From positions 31,708 to 95,707 of the forward strand of contig MU831939.1 of the NCBI GenBank assembly GCA_029204225.1: a stretch of 64,000 nt of DNA, in the 5' to 3' direction. A model generated the notes under the pieces. It saw nothing but the letters and a program-made list of their open reading frames with translations, had not been told where the DNA came from and did not search any database. The stretch comes from Diphasiastrum complanatum (lineage: Eukaryota; Streptophyta; Lycopodiopsida; Lycopodiales; Lycopodiaceae). Below, in pieces: positions 46,402 to 57,955 of this stretch (its first letter is position 1; each line of letters starts with the position of its first letter). Made by a program: the position numbers and the translations under genes.

Positions 46402-47036
46402 TGTAGAACCTGAAAAGGCCAAAAATGGCTTGGTAGGAACTCGAGCCAATCCACATGCATTAAGCCAAGTTTGCCAAATATGACATGCAAAGCAAACTCA
46501 AACTTGTATTGGGGCACATGCATGAACATTTGTACATATGTATTCTAGAACATGACACATGTAGGAAAAATATAGATGAAGTTGCATTTCTCAACATGCA
46601 AAGTTGTAGGTGTCAAATTTTTGGTAGAAACTACTCTTAGAAGTGGACCAATGAGATTCAAGGCTTGATCTACCTCGAGCTAGTACCATTCACTATATAT
46701 GTAAGTGATTGCTCTCACTATTTTGTTGATGAATCAAGCATTGAAGCCATTCTCTATTCATTTTGGATTTTTGCCTTGTAAGCCTGAATTGTCCATTCTC
46801 TCTCTATTCGAGGAGAAGGCTTTGCTCATACATTAATTTTCTTGGTACTTTCCCCACATGTGTGAAAATAATCAATTATTGATTTTTAGCATGTTAGATT
46901 GTGATTTAGCCATAGAATCTAGATATAGATCTTGTTTCTCAAGCTACAATTGATCTATGTGCAGACACAAAGCTTAGGAAGATCATTCACACTTTGAAAG
47001 TACATCCCACACATGTGAACTTCTTGGAATTTCACA
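46402..47036 (+). repeat. Copia 5 5' LTR (about 635 bp)
   Basis: Runs from TGTAGAACC to ...GGAATTTCACA and is directly followed by a good primer-binding site. TG...CA bounded. The start is chosen by motif only. Confidence 0.6.
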
Positions 47037-47048
47037 TGGTATCAGAGT
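47037..47048 (+). other. Copia 5 primer-binding site
   Basis: TGGTATCAGAGT, 11 of 12 bases identical to the initiator-Met-tRNA complement, immediately after an LTR-like CA end. Confidence 0.8.
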
Positions 47049-47799
47049 CAAACTAAGCTTACCATGCTATAACCATTTCATGTATGAGAAATTTCAAATT
47101 CTATTCAAGTACGAAAGCAGCTTTTTCACAATTTTCTATCATTTCTTGAGAAGTTTGTGGATCAAAGAGACCAAAATAGAAGTTTTCAGATTTGAACAGG
47201 TACTGTAAGGATTTCTAAGATTTCACACGTGTGAAAATCAGCCCACTTCATTCCTATTGTTCTCTTTGATGCTTAATCTAAAGATAGTGACTAGATAGCT
47301 TGTTCGAAAGCTAGAAAAGTCTAGTTTCCATTGCAATTTGTTTCAAATTAATTTGATAAGCCAATCAAAAGTAACAAGCTTTTGATGAAGTGTAGGTAGG
47401 GCTCCTAGACCTGTGTGGACACTTTTTGATTTGATCAAAAATTGCTTGTTTGATCCAAAAACCCATATCTATGCATACCAATTTAGACAAACTTGAGATC
47501 TAGACATTGTTTTGAGTTGTTTGACACATTGTTTCATACAAAGCCATTGTATTTGAGTCAATTGTGGTTTCTTTGAGCATCCCACATATGCCAAAGAATG
47601 TTTATGCCAAAACTTGTCTAAACTCCATTGCAAAGTGAGAGGTTGATCTAGTTTGAAAAACATTGGTAGAAATTTTGAGATCTATCTCAAATTTTGTTGC
47701 AAGATCTTGCATAGGAATTGGTAGTACACACTTTGTGAGTCCTACAGTGAGGGAGAAGCAACATATTTTTTTGTACATTACAAGGATTTTCACACATTA

Positions 47800-48187
47800 A
47801 TGGCCTCCATGGGATCCTACCTCTTAGAAGCTAGTGAAAGACTGAACACCTCCAATTACTCTATTTGGAAGGTTAAAATGGAGTCAATCCTAATACTCCA
47901 AGATGTTATGGACAAAGATCTTAGAATTGAGGAGGAGCCTCAAATACAACAAGAAGTGCAAAAATATAAGAAGAGATCTAGGATGGCCCTTCATTTTATC
48001 ATAATGAATGTCTCTAATGAGATCTTAAGAGAAATTGGCACTTGCACCTCTTCCAAGGAAGCTTGGCATGCACTCAAAGCTATCTATGAGGCCAAGAAGT
48101 GATGAGAGTGCTTTTACTTATGTATTGAGAATCAAAAATCTTCATAGAGAGCTTACTTGTGTTGGAGTCTCAATCAACCAAAGGAGC
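47800..48187 (+). pseudogene. Copia 5 gag N-terminal half
   Basis: ATG at 47800: MASMGSYLLEASERLNTSNY, then YSIWKVKMESIL and SSKEAWHALKAIYE, the UBN2-type gag start. A frameshift near 48100 leads to ESAFTYVLRIKNLHRELTCV, after which a deletion at about 48187 joins it to integrase. Confidence 0.85.
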
Positions 48188-48480
48188 TCAAGTCATCCTG
48201 GGGAGAAGCTATAAATTTTGCAAACTACTTGTGCAATGGATTACCTCACATTTCTCTTGGAGGAAAATCACCATATGAAGTCTTATTCAACAATAAGCCT
48301 AAGGTTGATCACCTTAGAGTTTTTGGAAGTACTTGCTTTGCTCATATTCCCATGGAAACAAGGAGGAAAGATGATCCAAGTTCACTCAAAGGGATCATGG
48401 TTGGGTATTCATCCAACAAGAAGGCATATAGAATCTTTATTCCCTCTACCTCAAAGACAATTTTGAGTAGAGATAAACAT
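48188..48480 (+). pseudogene. Copia 5 integrase C-terminal part
   Basis: EAINFANYLCNGLPHISLGG, SPYEVLFNNKPKVDHLRVFG and MVGYSSNKKAYRIF are the post-core part of Copia integrase. Gag end, protease, GAG-pre-integrase and the integrase core are deleted. Its frame continues without a stop into the transposase-like sequence. Confidence 0.85.
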
Positions 48481-48515
48481 GACCATATAATACTTTCATG
48501 GATATTTTCACGAAC

Positions 48516-49190
48516 AAATTATGACAAGATTATAAAGAGACATTTGGAGGGTGAAAAACTTATAGTCAAAAATCATGGAAGTTTCCAAATTCAATGGCAC
48601 CTTGCAGGCGATTTGAAAACATTGAAATGTATGTATAATGTCTCTCATGGGTCAACATCAAAGCATCCATGTCTTTATTGTATGAAGGATTGCTACAATT
48701 GAAATTGGGGACGACCAAACACTGGCCCAACATGTGTCAGATATGCAATTTGGAAAGAAATTGTTTTAGCCGCACGAGTAATCGAAGAAAATTGTAAAAT
48801 GGACAAGGCACAAGTGTGGAGAAACTTCAACAAACTCATAGGTGTTATCATGAAGGAAACCCTATTATCAGAAGATATGAGTACTCTACAAAATCATTGC
48901 TCCACATTTGTAAAATCTATACGAGATGGTTGGGGAGAAGATCATGTTACACATTATATGGTACTGTTCTATTTCATTATATGGTACTTATATCATTCAT
49001 GGTTATATTTATATGTACTGATATTACTTTTTTCAACTATTGTTTGCAGCACGTCTTTCTTCATCATGCAACTTATTTTGCAAAAGAATATGGGAGCTTA
49101 AGTATCTAGTCATCACAAGGCATGGCAAAATCAAATTGGCAAGCAAGAAGCGCATTTCATAGAGCTACAAATCATGGTGGACATAATTAA
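48516..49190 (+). pseudogene. transposase-like family, copy 2, with an 89-bp intron
   Basis: Exon 1 (about 48516-48960) encodes IQWHLAGDLKTLKCMY, SKHPCLYCMKDCYN (Cys-x2-Cys), a stop at 48702, then NWGRPNTG, IWKEIVLAARVIEENCKMD, QVWRNFNKLIGVIM and GWGEDHVTHYM. The intron 48961-49049 starts GTACTG and ends TTTGCAG. Splicing restores the frame as HYM|HVFLHHATYFAKEYGSLSI, then a stop where copy 1 has Trp, then SSQGMAKSNWQARSAF and TNHGG. The Cys pair, conserved His/Trp and repeated occurrence suggest a DNA-transposon-type or otherwise selfish gene. Exon 1 is fused in frame to a Copia integrase remnant upstream (continuous frame 48157-48702). The family is not one I can name. Confidence 0.6.
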
Positions 49191-49341
49191 AAAATAAATA
49201 TCTAGTAGAATTATTCTAGTTGTTTTACAGACGAAGACAAATATCAAGCTAAGAACTCGCCAAAAATGTTATCATCTTTCATAAAGCGTTCAAATTCATC
49301 AGAAAAGAGAGATCTTCTTGATACAAAGGAAAACATGTATG

Positions 49342-49515
<174 letters not shown>

Positions 49516-49589
49516 GATCCATGTTGGGTTCTGTCAAGGATAGAAATTCAAAACTAACCTCTAGCATGTCTAATACAATCATAAATGTT

Positions 49590-49706
49590 TCCCAAACCCC
49601 CCATCGGGGGGCAACCGCCCCCCGGACCCCCTATTTCTTGGGGGGCTACGGCCCCCCGAACCCCCCGTTTCTCGGGGGGCTACCGCCCCCTGAACCCCCT
49701 GAGCAT
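49590..49706. repeat. GC-rich hairpin minisatellite with G/C runs
   Basis: About three units of 35-40 bp, each GGGGGGCTACGGCCCCCC or a variant (a hairpin with GGGGGG/CCCCCC stem) followed by GAACCCCC and TTTCT. Multiple runs of five or six G on each strand could also form quadruplexes. Confidence 0.85.
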
Positions 49707-49887
49707 TTATTGAAAACCAGAGCAAATAACAACCAAATAGCTATTGAAAATAAGATCTGTTTGTGACCCATCTACTGCACTTCTGAGAGGCAAAACACTC
49801 GTTTGACCATTGATCCCCTAAAAAAATTTCAGCCATAAGCTATTTTTCCCAAAAAAAAAAACAAATAATTTTTTTTTTTTGCGATTT

Positions 49888-49940
49888 TGGGAGGAGAAAC
49901 GCGTTTCTCAGAAACGTGGTTTCCGAAACGTCTCCTCCCA
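49888..49940. repeat. inverted repeat with GAAACG motifs
   Basis: TGGGAGGAGA (49888-49897) pairs with TCTCCTCCCA (49931-49940). The loop contains the palindrome GAAACGCGTTTC and further GAAACG copies. Confidence 0.85.
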
Positions 49941-49969
49941 GAAACGCGATTCTATGCAACTATGGTAGG

Positions 49970-50133
<164 letters not shown>

Positions 50134-50199
50134 CATATATATGTATGTATATACTAGTTGCTTGTGCCCGCTGGCGGATGTGCGTGCATGCATGCGTGT

Positions 50200-50303
50200 C
50201 CTAATGGCTATGTATGTGTGTGTGTGTGTGCGCGCGAGTGTGTGTATGTGCATGTGTTGTGTGTGTTGTGTGTATGTTTGTGTGCCATGTGTGTGTTTAT
50301 GAA

Positions 50304-50342
<39 letters not shown>

Positions 50343-50440
50343 CGTGTGTTTACGAAGTGTGTGTGTGGGTTTAGGGAGTGTGTGTGTGTGTGTCGGTTGT
50401 GGATTAGGATTAGGTTGTGGCTTTAGGCTTTAGGCTTAGG

Positions 50441-50501
<61 letters not shown>

Positions 50502-50900
50502 CTCGAAAGTGTGTGTGTGTTTGTGGGTGTGCGCACTATGTTGTGTGTTGTGCGTGTGTTTGTGTATGTGTGTGTGGGGCTGCGTGTATTTGTGGGTGTG
50601 CGCACTATGTTGTGTTGTGTGTTGTGCATGTGTTTTTGTGTATGTGTATTTGTGTGCGTGTGCGTGTGTGGGTAAGGGTTAGAGTGGATCTTTATGGATG
50701 TGTGTTTGCATGTGTTTGGGCTGAGCTCAGAGCTCAAAAAATCCGGCCTACGTGTTCCATCCCACTTGAGAATAGATTTGGGATCACTTTGTGTTTTGGA
50801 TGGTTCGACATGCATCGACATGAAGCTTCGACACCTTGACATGTGTGTGGTTGTGTGCTTTTAGGTGTGCATGTCTGTGTGTGTGTACGGAGAGAGAATT
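50200..50900. repeat. degenerate TG-rich tract with internal duplication
   Basis: Several TG runs with variant words. TTTGTGGGTGTGCGCACTAT occurs at about 50520 and 50590, marking a ~70-bp duplicated unit. No gene inside. Confidence 0.9.
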
Positions 50901-50967
50901 TGATGATTATAAGATTTTATCATGCAATTTGTTATTTAACATGATGACATCTCCCCTCCCCCTTATC

Positions 50968-51053
50968 CCCCATCCTTTTATTAGAATTTTTAAAAATTGC
51001 TAATTAAAGCCACTCCCATCCTTTTATTAGAATTTTAAAAATTGCTAATTAAA
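50968..51053. repeat. 40-bp tandem duplication
   Basis: CCCATCCTTTTATTAGAATT and the following AAAAATTGCTAATTAAA occur at 50968-51008 and 51015-51053 with one base of length difference. Confidence 0.9.
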
Positions 51054-52215
51054 ATTTAGCTTGTTTGTTGTGATGGAAGGTGGAGAAGTTGTAGCCATGA
51101 AATCCTGGGAACTGGGCATGGGCATGGATACCTATAAAAAATAGTAGACATCCTACTCTATTTTAAGCAAACATCCTACTCTATTTTAAACTGTAATTTA
51201 TTATTTTTGAGCAATAAAGAAAGATTATGGCTCAAATTTTATGTAAAAAATAGTCTTGTTTGACTTGTACTGGTGGTTAGTTCCTTTGGAACCTTTTGGG
51301 AGCATGTATCATTAAAAACTTTAATTATCACTTGAATGATTGCACATGCATGACTTTCTTTTCCAAATGTCTAAGTTGGGTACATCTATTCTATATATAT
51401 GAATTTTCTATTTTAATGTCAATAATGGAAAATGTAAGCCCTATTATCTTTTGTACATTATCAAGAACATGCTCCTACATTGAGCATGCACCTACATTGA
51501 GCATGTGCATAGACAATGTTACGACGTCCAACTGATACAACATGAAGTTTGAAAAAAGATTTCAAGCCTTGGAAGTTTGAAGTGGATAGGAAAAACCTTC
51601 TTAAAAATATAAAACCCCTTATATGACATATTGGGCAAGAAGCCATCGCACCTAGTTCCCTTTGGGATGTAAACAGTAGATTACAGGTTCTGGGGAGTGA
51701 TTCCGAATACAGGTTATGTTCAAGTGAGGGAGTTGACTCATTGACTAATGCTATCTAATTTTTGTCAAGAGTCTCCATTTTTGTGAGTGGATGGGCAGAA
51801 GCTAATTTCTCGCATAGTTATCATTTGAAACTAATGAAACTAATATGTAAATTAGTTTGCACACTATGAATTTGAAAGGTCACAAAATATGAACCTAATG
51901 ATAGTTCAACCGAATTTCTTAGATTACATAGCACTTTGACGTTTTAAAAGTAGCTAATCTGTGCCACAAAAGCTTCTATCTCAGTAGGTCCAAATAAACA
52001 AAAGTCTTAGCATGAAGAGGAAAGCGGTAACAATCCATGAACGCATCAAGACTGAAATCTTTAGAGATAAAAGCGCAGTTTGACATTTTAGAAGTAAATT
52101 GATCTATTTGCAAATTTTAGTTCCCAAGTCGTGTTGATTCATTTGTCAATTTTCTAGGCATCTATGTACAAAATGGCCATGCAGGCTCTGCTATTTGGCA
52201 CTCATATGCTCCATA
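51054..52215. other. AT-rich spacer
   Basis: No gene recognised. A small doublet CCTACATTGAGCATG occurs at about 51473 and 51491. Confidence 0.45.
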
Positions 52216-52390
52216 AATAAAACTGCATCAATTCAATTTATTTAATTTGATCAAGTCCACACTGCTGCTTCTTGGGTTAAGATGGAGCATTTCATGGTTG
52301 GTTCTATAGTACTGAAAAAATGCATTGATTCAATTTATATAGTTTCATCAAGTCCACTACTTGCTTCTCGGATTAAGGTGGAAAATTTCT
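52216..52390. repeat. imperfect duplication upstream of the ZIP sequence
   Basis: Unit 1 (about 52216-52295) and unit 2 (about 52315-52390) share GCATCAATTCAATTTAT / GCATTGATTCAATTTAT, ATCAAGTCCAC and GCTTCT(T/C)GG(G/A)TTAAG. They lie in the presumed promoter of the ZIP gene. Confidence 0.7.
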
Positions 52391-52432
52391 AGCGTCAGGC
52401 ATGCTATCTACGTTTGAGAAAGCAAACCCACT

Positions 52433-52806
52433 ATGGCGAGCACTGAGCTGAATAGCAACTGCTCCCTAGATCTTCCTTTTAGAGAGAAATTGCTCTCTAT
52501 GAATCTCAAAGGAGTAGCGAGTCCTACAATCCTCGTAGTCTGCATGTTGGGGATGGCATTGACTCAGTTTACAAAGAGATCTTACTCCTTCAAACCTGAC
52601 GGTTTAGCTTTTTCCATAATCAAGGCGTTTGCTGCGGGCGTGGTGCTAGCTACACACTTTGTCCATGTTCTGCCAGATGCCTTTAAGGCTCTCTAGAGAA
52701 ATTGTCTACCTTCGCATCCCTGGAGCTCTTTTCCCTTCGCAGGTTTCATTGCTTTGGTAGCTTCTCTTGTCACTCTCTTTCTCGAAGTTCTGGGAACTGC
52801 GGAATG
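52433..52806 (+). pseudogene. ZIP-family zinc/iron transporter, 5' fragment with premature stop
   Basis: ATG at 52433. Residues about 28-46 form TM1, preceded by a hydrophilic N-terminus. KPDGLAFSIIKAFAAGVVLA and THFVHVLPDAFKAL are the strongly conserved plant ZIP/IRT TM2 block, where the HVLPDAF segment is diagnostic. TAG at 52694-52696 interrupts it. The frame then resumes CLPSHPWSSFPFAGFIALVA (next TM) and ends with TGA at 52804-52806. Normal ZIPs have eight TMs and 330-380 residues, so at least five TMs and the His-rich loop are missing. The fragment covers roughly the first exon; later exons are not seen downstream. Probably a decayed gene copy rather than a functional transporter. Confidence 0.85.
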
Positions 52807-53949
52807 AACAAAACTACAATTGTCTATATCTATATGAGGGGTGTAATTACATGACCAAATTTATCAAGAAGATCAACAAGCTGAAAACGATTCTCATAAA
52901 CTAACTTATCAATATCGAAAGTAGAAAAGAAAAGAAAAATAAAGTAATTTATTTGTTCGAAGGGAATTTCACTGATAGCCAAGAATTTCACTGATAGCCA
53001 AGAATTCCCTCAAGGCCTCCGAAGATGTCAAGATAGACATAGTACTAATTGTAAATTAAAAAAAAAAAAACCAAGTATTGTTTCAACGCGTGTAGACACG
53101 GGCGCAACAAAAAGCCAATAAGAAAATGCGTTGATTCGATATTACAAGAAAACAATAGGATATTGATTCAACACACAATGGGGAATGATTTAAGTAGACT
53201 TGTAGATGATGGTGCATGCATAGGTGATGTCAGTTCAACGTGCAGGTGATGTGCACGTGAACGTAAGAAAGCTAACACGTGCATTGAATCGATACATGAG
53301 GAAGGAGAACAAGAAGCGGAAAGGTTGCGAGAAAAGTAGATTGCAAACTGAAAGAAAAAAATTGAAATGAGTCTACATTTGTATATATAGAAGATTGGCT
53401 TAAATTGCAGCCATACACTTGTCACATCTTCAACGGGTAGTTGACGTCAAAATACGATGACCAATAATATATGAACACGTGGGGTTCAAACACACTCACA
53501 TCTAATAATAATCATCACAAAAGAAGACACGCGATTCCACAATTTATGGGCTCAAATTTCAAGACACTCAACAAATGACATCTAGCAATTATTATTCTAA
53601 AATACAATTAGAAAATATTTTATGGATTTCCATGAGATCCTAGATTCTATGGATGTCGAATTCGAGGCTTGACATGACCTGAAACATACTCAATCATGAT
53701 CACAAATTTTAATGAAGGGCATTAATGATTGGCTATGCATCCCATCCCCCAAATCTTATATAAACGCTTATTCCAAACGTAAAAAATATTTACGACCTCC
53801 TCGTTCGCTTGCTCACTCGCTCCTAATACCAATTCAGCACACATTCAGTTATCTCCATCACTCTCATCATCTACTCTGCGCTCTCAATCGATACTCGACC
53901 CTCAATCAATCAGTCTTGATATCGATTCAGTGCCCGCACGCACTTACCT
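52807..53949. other. spacer, nothing recognised
   Basis: No remaining ZIP exons were found on either strand by eye. Small frames have no family resemblance. Confidence 0.45.
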
Positions 53950-54550
53950 CTCCTGCATTGGCGTGCAGCTGGTACCTAACTTATTATGAGATGCATTTTA
54001 TCAAAATACTTGCCAAGCTTGGAGCTCTCAAATACATGAGAAATTTTAAGTACACCTTTTGATACATTGATGACGTATGTTTTGTTAATAATCTCGTGGT
54101 CCTACAATTTTTGGATAAAAAACAAACCCGATTAAAAAGTAATCCATTTTGGATTTACACTCTGGAATACCTAGAGATTAAATTCGAGGATGTTGAAAAT
54201 TATATTATCAACTTCTTAAACATCACTACCAGATTTGATCCAATTATTGGTGCTTTCCATATGTATAAATATGATAAGAGGAGAGCTCTACCCTTCTCTA
54301 TTTGTCAAGTCATCCACCTAGCATCAAACAAGCCTATCTTTAACTCATACAAAGTGATCGTTTCACAAGTTATAGCTACTATGTACTGTTGTAATGACCA
54401 AAATACCCTGATTAATGAGGTGGAAAAATAGATAAATGCTTTTCAAAGGAATGGTTTCATGAAAGACAAATTATGTAATATTGTCACCAATATCGTTAAG
54501 AGCAAACAATTTTATGGGCTTAAATATATATTACTTGATGGTGATAGGTT
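53950..54550 (+). pseudogene. fragment of an unusual (non-Copia/Gypsy) reverse transcriptase
   Basis: Frame with two stops. YYEMHFIKILAKLG, then FKYTF-stop-YIDDVCFVNN: the YIDD box is the RT catalytic motif, and the stop (TGA) replaces what is probably an Arg (CGA). Next NPFWIYTLEYLEIKFED, INFLNITT, then MYKYDKRRALPFSI, VIVSQVIATMYCC and INAFQRNGF. The order YIDD - FLxIxI - YDKRxxLPF - SQV - NGF is not that of Copia, Gypsy or plant L1 RTs. It fits a divergent RT group that I associate with Penelope-like or related elements of algae and invertebrates. No endonuclease (GIY-YIG) domain is visible nearby. Family assignment is tentative; RT identity is more secure. Confidence 0.6.
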
Positions 54551-56724
54551 ATTTTTGGCGGGCAGTTAGCATCCTCTCTCAAGGGTGTTGTCACACAAGC
54601 CAAATACTTCCAAGTACAAGGGCTTACCTAATTAGGTGACAAATATTTACTGTAATTATTACACGGATGAATTCTATAAATGGATCATCCAGGCACACTC
54701 TACGTGATGTTTCATCCATGAGACGAATGATTTTGAGCCTCCCAGTTACGCCGTCATTCTACTTGTAACTACTATTTCGTTGTGCTTCAGTGTAATATAG
54801 CAGCAGTACGCTTTTCTATCCATGTATAACGTAGATGAATGCTTGTTGTGATTTGAATGCACTTCATTGTTGTTTGATAACACTTGTTCACTCACTCTAA
54901 TCAGAACACAGACATCTACGACTCCTCAGTTTCTGATCAGACGATGGTTGTCTTTGACCCCTGAAGAACTTGCATTGTCATACTACTCTTTCAATCTATT
55001 TCAGAACTAAACTTCTGAATAAATCCATTTTTCAGTAATACCACACACAAACCATTTCTAATCTCTTCGGTGGACTGTACTCATTTTTGTTTTTGTGAGT
55101 ATGAACTAATTTATAAGATCTTGTTGGGCACAATAACACTTAAGCTGTGATTAAACTTAGCATAAACATTCTATTAGACTGTTTTTGCATCTAGCAGCCC
55201 ATTGTAGCAAGAGAATTGTTCCGCAAATATTTCTACTCTCTTCTCCACTCGCGTTATCCATACTCCATCGCCCCCATCACCTTGAACACTACATTTCAAT
55301 CCTTCCCATCGTGTAGGAGTGGTATTTAGTAGTACCCATGATGGTGATGCGATTTGGCTTTGTAGCACTTCTACGAGAGCAAATGTGTAACTTTTTTTTC
55401 TATCACTTTGTTCTTACCTATATTTTCCAAAAGAAAGTGGCTGAATGTTGTTCATTTAGAAATTTCACTAAATTTAGATTAGGAAATTTTTTCTATAACT
55501 TAAAATATTGTGAAGAGATACATGCTGATCTAGCTTTTTGTGTAGACAATTTGATTTCTTTTTTACTTGTGTCATCTTCATCAAACTTTTGATGTGCTTG
55601 TGCTTTCTTCACAAACTCTCTCATATTATTGAAGTTTTGTTATTCCACAGGAGGAATCAAATACTCTATACATAAGGCAAATACGAAGATTCATTTAATG
55701 TATCTTCAAAAAAGACTCTGGTCATCTTTGGTTCCTTTAGCTTTTGAGCCATTTTGTGTGCACAAAATGTACAATCAATTATCCCTACAAACAAACCATA
55801 TTAGGTAAGTTATAAAGATTAGTTGTTTTTCCTTCTTCCAAACTTTTCTCATGTTGAAAACTTTGTCATTGATGACCACTGCCAAAATATCTACATAAGA
55901 CTACAAACTTGTTCTTTGAGCTTTTGTGGAAAATCTGCCATTTAGTGATGCTCCAACATCCATGGAACTTTATAGAAGGTAGCATGTACCTCTTATTTGA
56001 CTGTTAAAATTGCCATAATACATGGATTGATCCCATCAATGAAATGCAAAAAATATCTCTTTTTGAGGAGCTATAGCCTATATATTATATTGATCATAGT
56101 AGGGCTGTTATGCTCCATGTGCTATCAAATTCTCTAGCTGAATGATCATACCATGTTCTTATTGTCTAGATTGCTACTTTAAGAGTTGGTAAAGCTTGAT
56201 GATGTCCACCAATCTTGAATTGGTGTGCATTACTTGGTTTATACACTTTAGAGAAACTTAGAGCCCGAAGAGGGCCTTTGAAAAAAATGCTTTTTTATTT
56301 TTTTTCTTATTTTTGTTGCCATGTTAACCAATTGAAACCTTGAAATTGGGATTCTACGTAACGTAGAATTTTTCAAATATAAATAAAATAAAAACTTTTA
56401 AAATATATTGTTGTTTCGTCGGGCAGCATGTGGAAATGCTATTGGTTGATGAGACCTGCCCTTCCAGCTCATCACTGCCTGAACAGACCCAAAAATATTG
56501 AAAATGAATATGACAGATGGTTGAGATGAGAAAATCGATATACCATTAATGTATATGCATTGTCAAATCATGGTTATCAGGGTTAACCATAGTTAATTTG
56601 TGGCGCCAAATAGATCAATGCTTCAAATTTTTGCCAACACATTTTCTTAGATTCATGGCTTTTTGTCTACGCAAATTTTCAAATTCATAGTTCATTGTTT
56701 CAGATTTTTGCATGCAAATTACGA
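54551..56724. other. spacer with a weak minus-strand coding-like stretch
   Basis: Minus strand about 55640-56240 reads as semi-continuous frames with stops (for example NAHQFKIGGHHQALPTLKVA near 56210) and may be a decayed transposase or host gene. I could not assign it. The rest is AT-rich and featureless. Confidence 0.35.
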
Positions 56725-57928
56725 ATGGCGCCATCAAGGAAGCCGTGCTCCTCAATCGACTATGTGCTTCTATTCAACGAGACAGATGATAATGGATTAT
56801 GGGTGCCAAGAAAATATTCAAAAAACTCTTGGGTTTTGATACATCCATCATCAAGAGGGCTAGAATTTTGGATTTTAGAACATAATCAGGAGGAAAATCT
56901 ATTTCTAAAATTCTAGTCCAACATGTATATATACATTCAGAAATAAATGTGCAAGGATTCAACCGTCAGGATCACAAAAAAAACAACTGTGAGTATTGAT
57001 ATTTTTGATACTTTGATTTTTGTTCATAAATATCTAATAGTAAACTTGCCAATCTGATTATTTTTCTCTTGCAGATTTATATCCATCCAACATAAATGAA
57101 TGGGATCTGAGTGGATCTTTAGTAGGTGTGTTAGATGTTATTCACACTGATATTGGACAGCTGCAATATCGAGGTAGAATTGCAAAAGATCTAGCTAATA
57201 GTGAGATCTTTTTTTATGAATCAATGTACATTCCTGATACAAAAGAAAATTTTGGACAAATAGTACCAATTCTATTACCTAGTTTTGAAAGTGATGAATG
57301 GATTGCACCATATGCTACAGTTTTAGAATCATTTCGTTGCAAGATATATAATGATATAAAAAATTCATTAAAAATGAGCACATGATAAAAAATAGTCAAA
57401 TTGAGTTGGTTTATTTCCTTGAATATATTTGTGGATTTCTTTTCAAGTGTCAATGTACACAAAACCCCAACGATGTTTGTATGCAAAAATTTATCAAATA
57501 GTTTATTATCTGAACTTATGGATGAAGGCTGGGACAAAAGATTGGATGGAGAAATAGAATGCAGAATTAAAATGTCTTCTATGTGCTTCTGTTATCAAAT
57601 TGAAAAAGAAATGCTGAGCTTATGCTTCCATTATCAAAGATGAAAAAAAAATAAAGGTAAATGGGTGCCACTCGATCAAGACTTGGAAGCCAGTGGACAT
57701 TCAAAACGAAAAAATACTAAAATTATATACAATGATGTCGTTTTGACGTGTGTTGAGGTGGAAGAAGATTGGAGTCTAAACTACATCAGGCGGGAACTAT
57801 TGCTCCTACAAGTAGATGTACTTTCAGACTTCAGATTCATTTTTAATGGTAAACTCGTAAGTAATGTAAACACTCGATCTTTTACGAATAGTTTCAATCA
57901 AAACTTTCTAATACAATCTTCGTACTAA
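56725..57928 (+). CDS. unrecognised possible multi-exon gene
   Basis: Three plus-strand coding-like segments. Segment 1, ATG at 56725 to about 56910: MAPSRKPCSSIDYVLLFNET, NGLWVPRKYSKNSWVLIHPS. Segment 2, from about 57075 to the stop near 57385: a polypyrimidine tract and TCTCTTGCAG end at 57074, then DLYPSNINEWDLSGSLVGVL and EIFFYESMYIPDTKEN. Segment 3, about 57665-57928: TCVEVEEDWSLNYIRREL, DFRFIFNGKLVSN; this last part looks like a small beta-grasp (ubiquitin-like) fold by pattern only. The acceptor before segment 2 is good, but donors and the junction to segment 3 are not established, and segment 2 ends in stops. Could be a host gene, a pseudogene or an element-encoded protein. No function assigned. 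Confidence 0.35.
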
Positions 57929-57955
57929 TTGTAACTAACTTTGTATTATCACTAG

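Noticed and set aside
55640-56240. Minus-strand semi-open frames possibly from a decayed transposase
   Set aside because: Several stops and no motif I can tie to a family; listed only as a weak stretch in the spacer.
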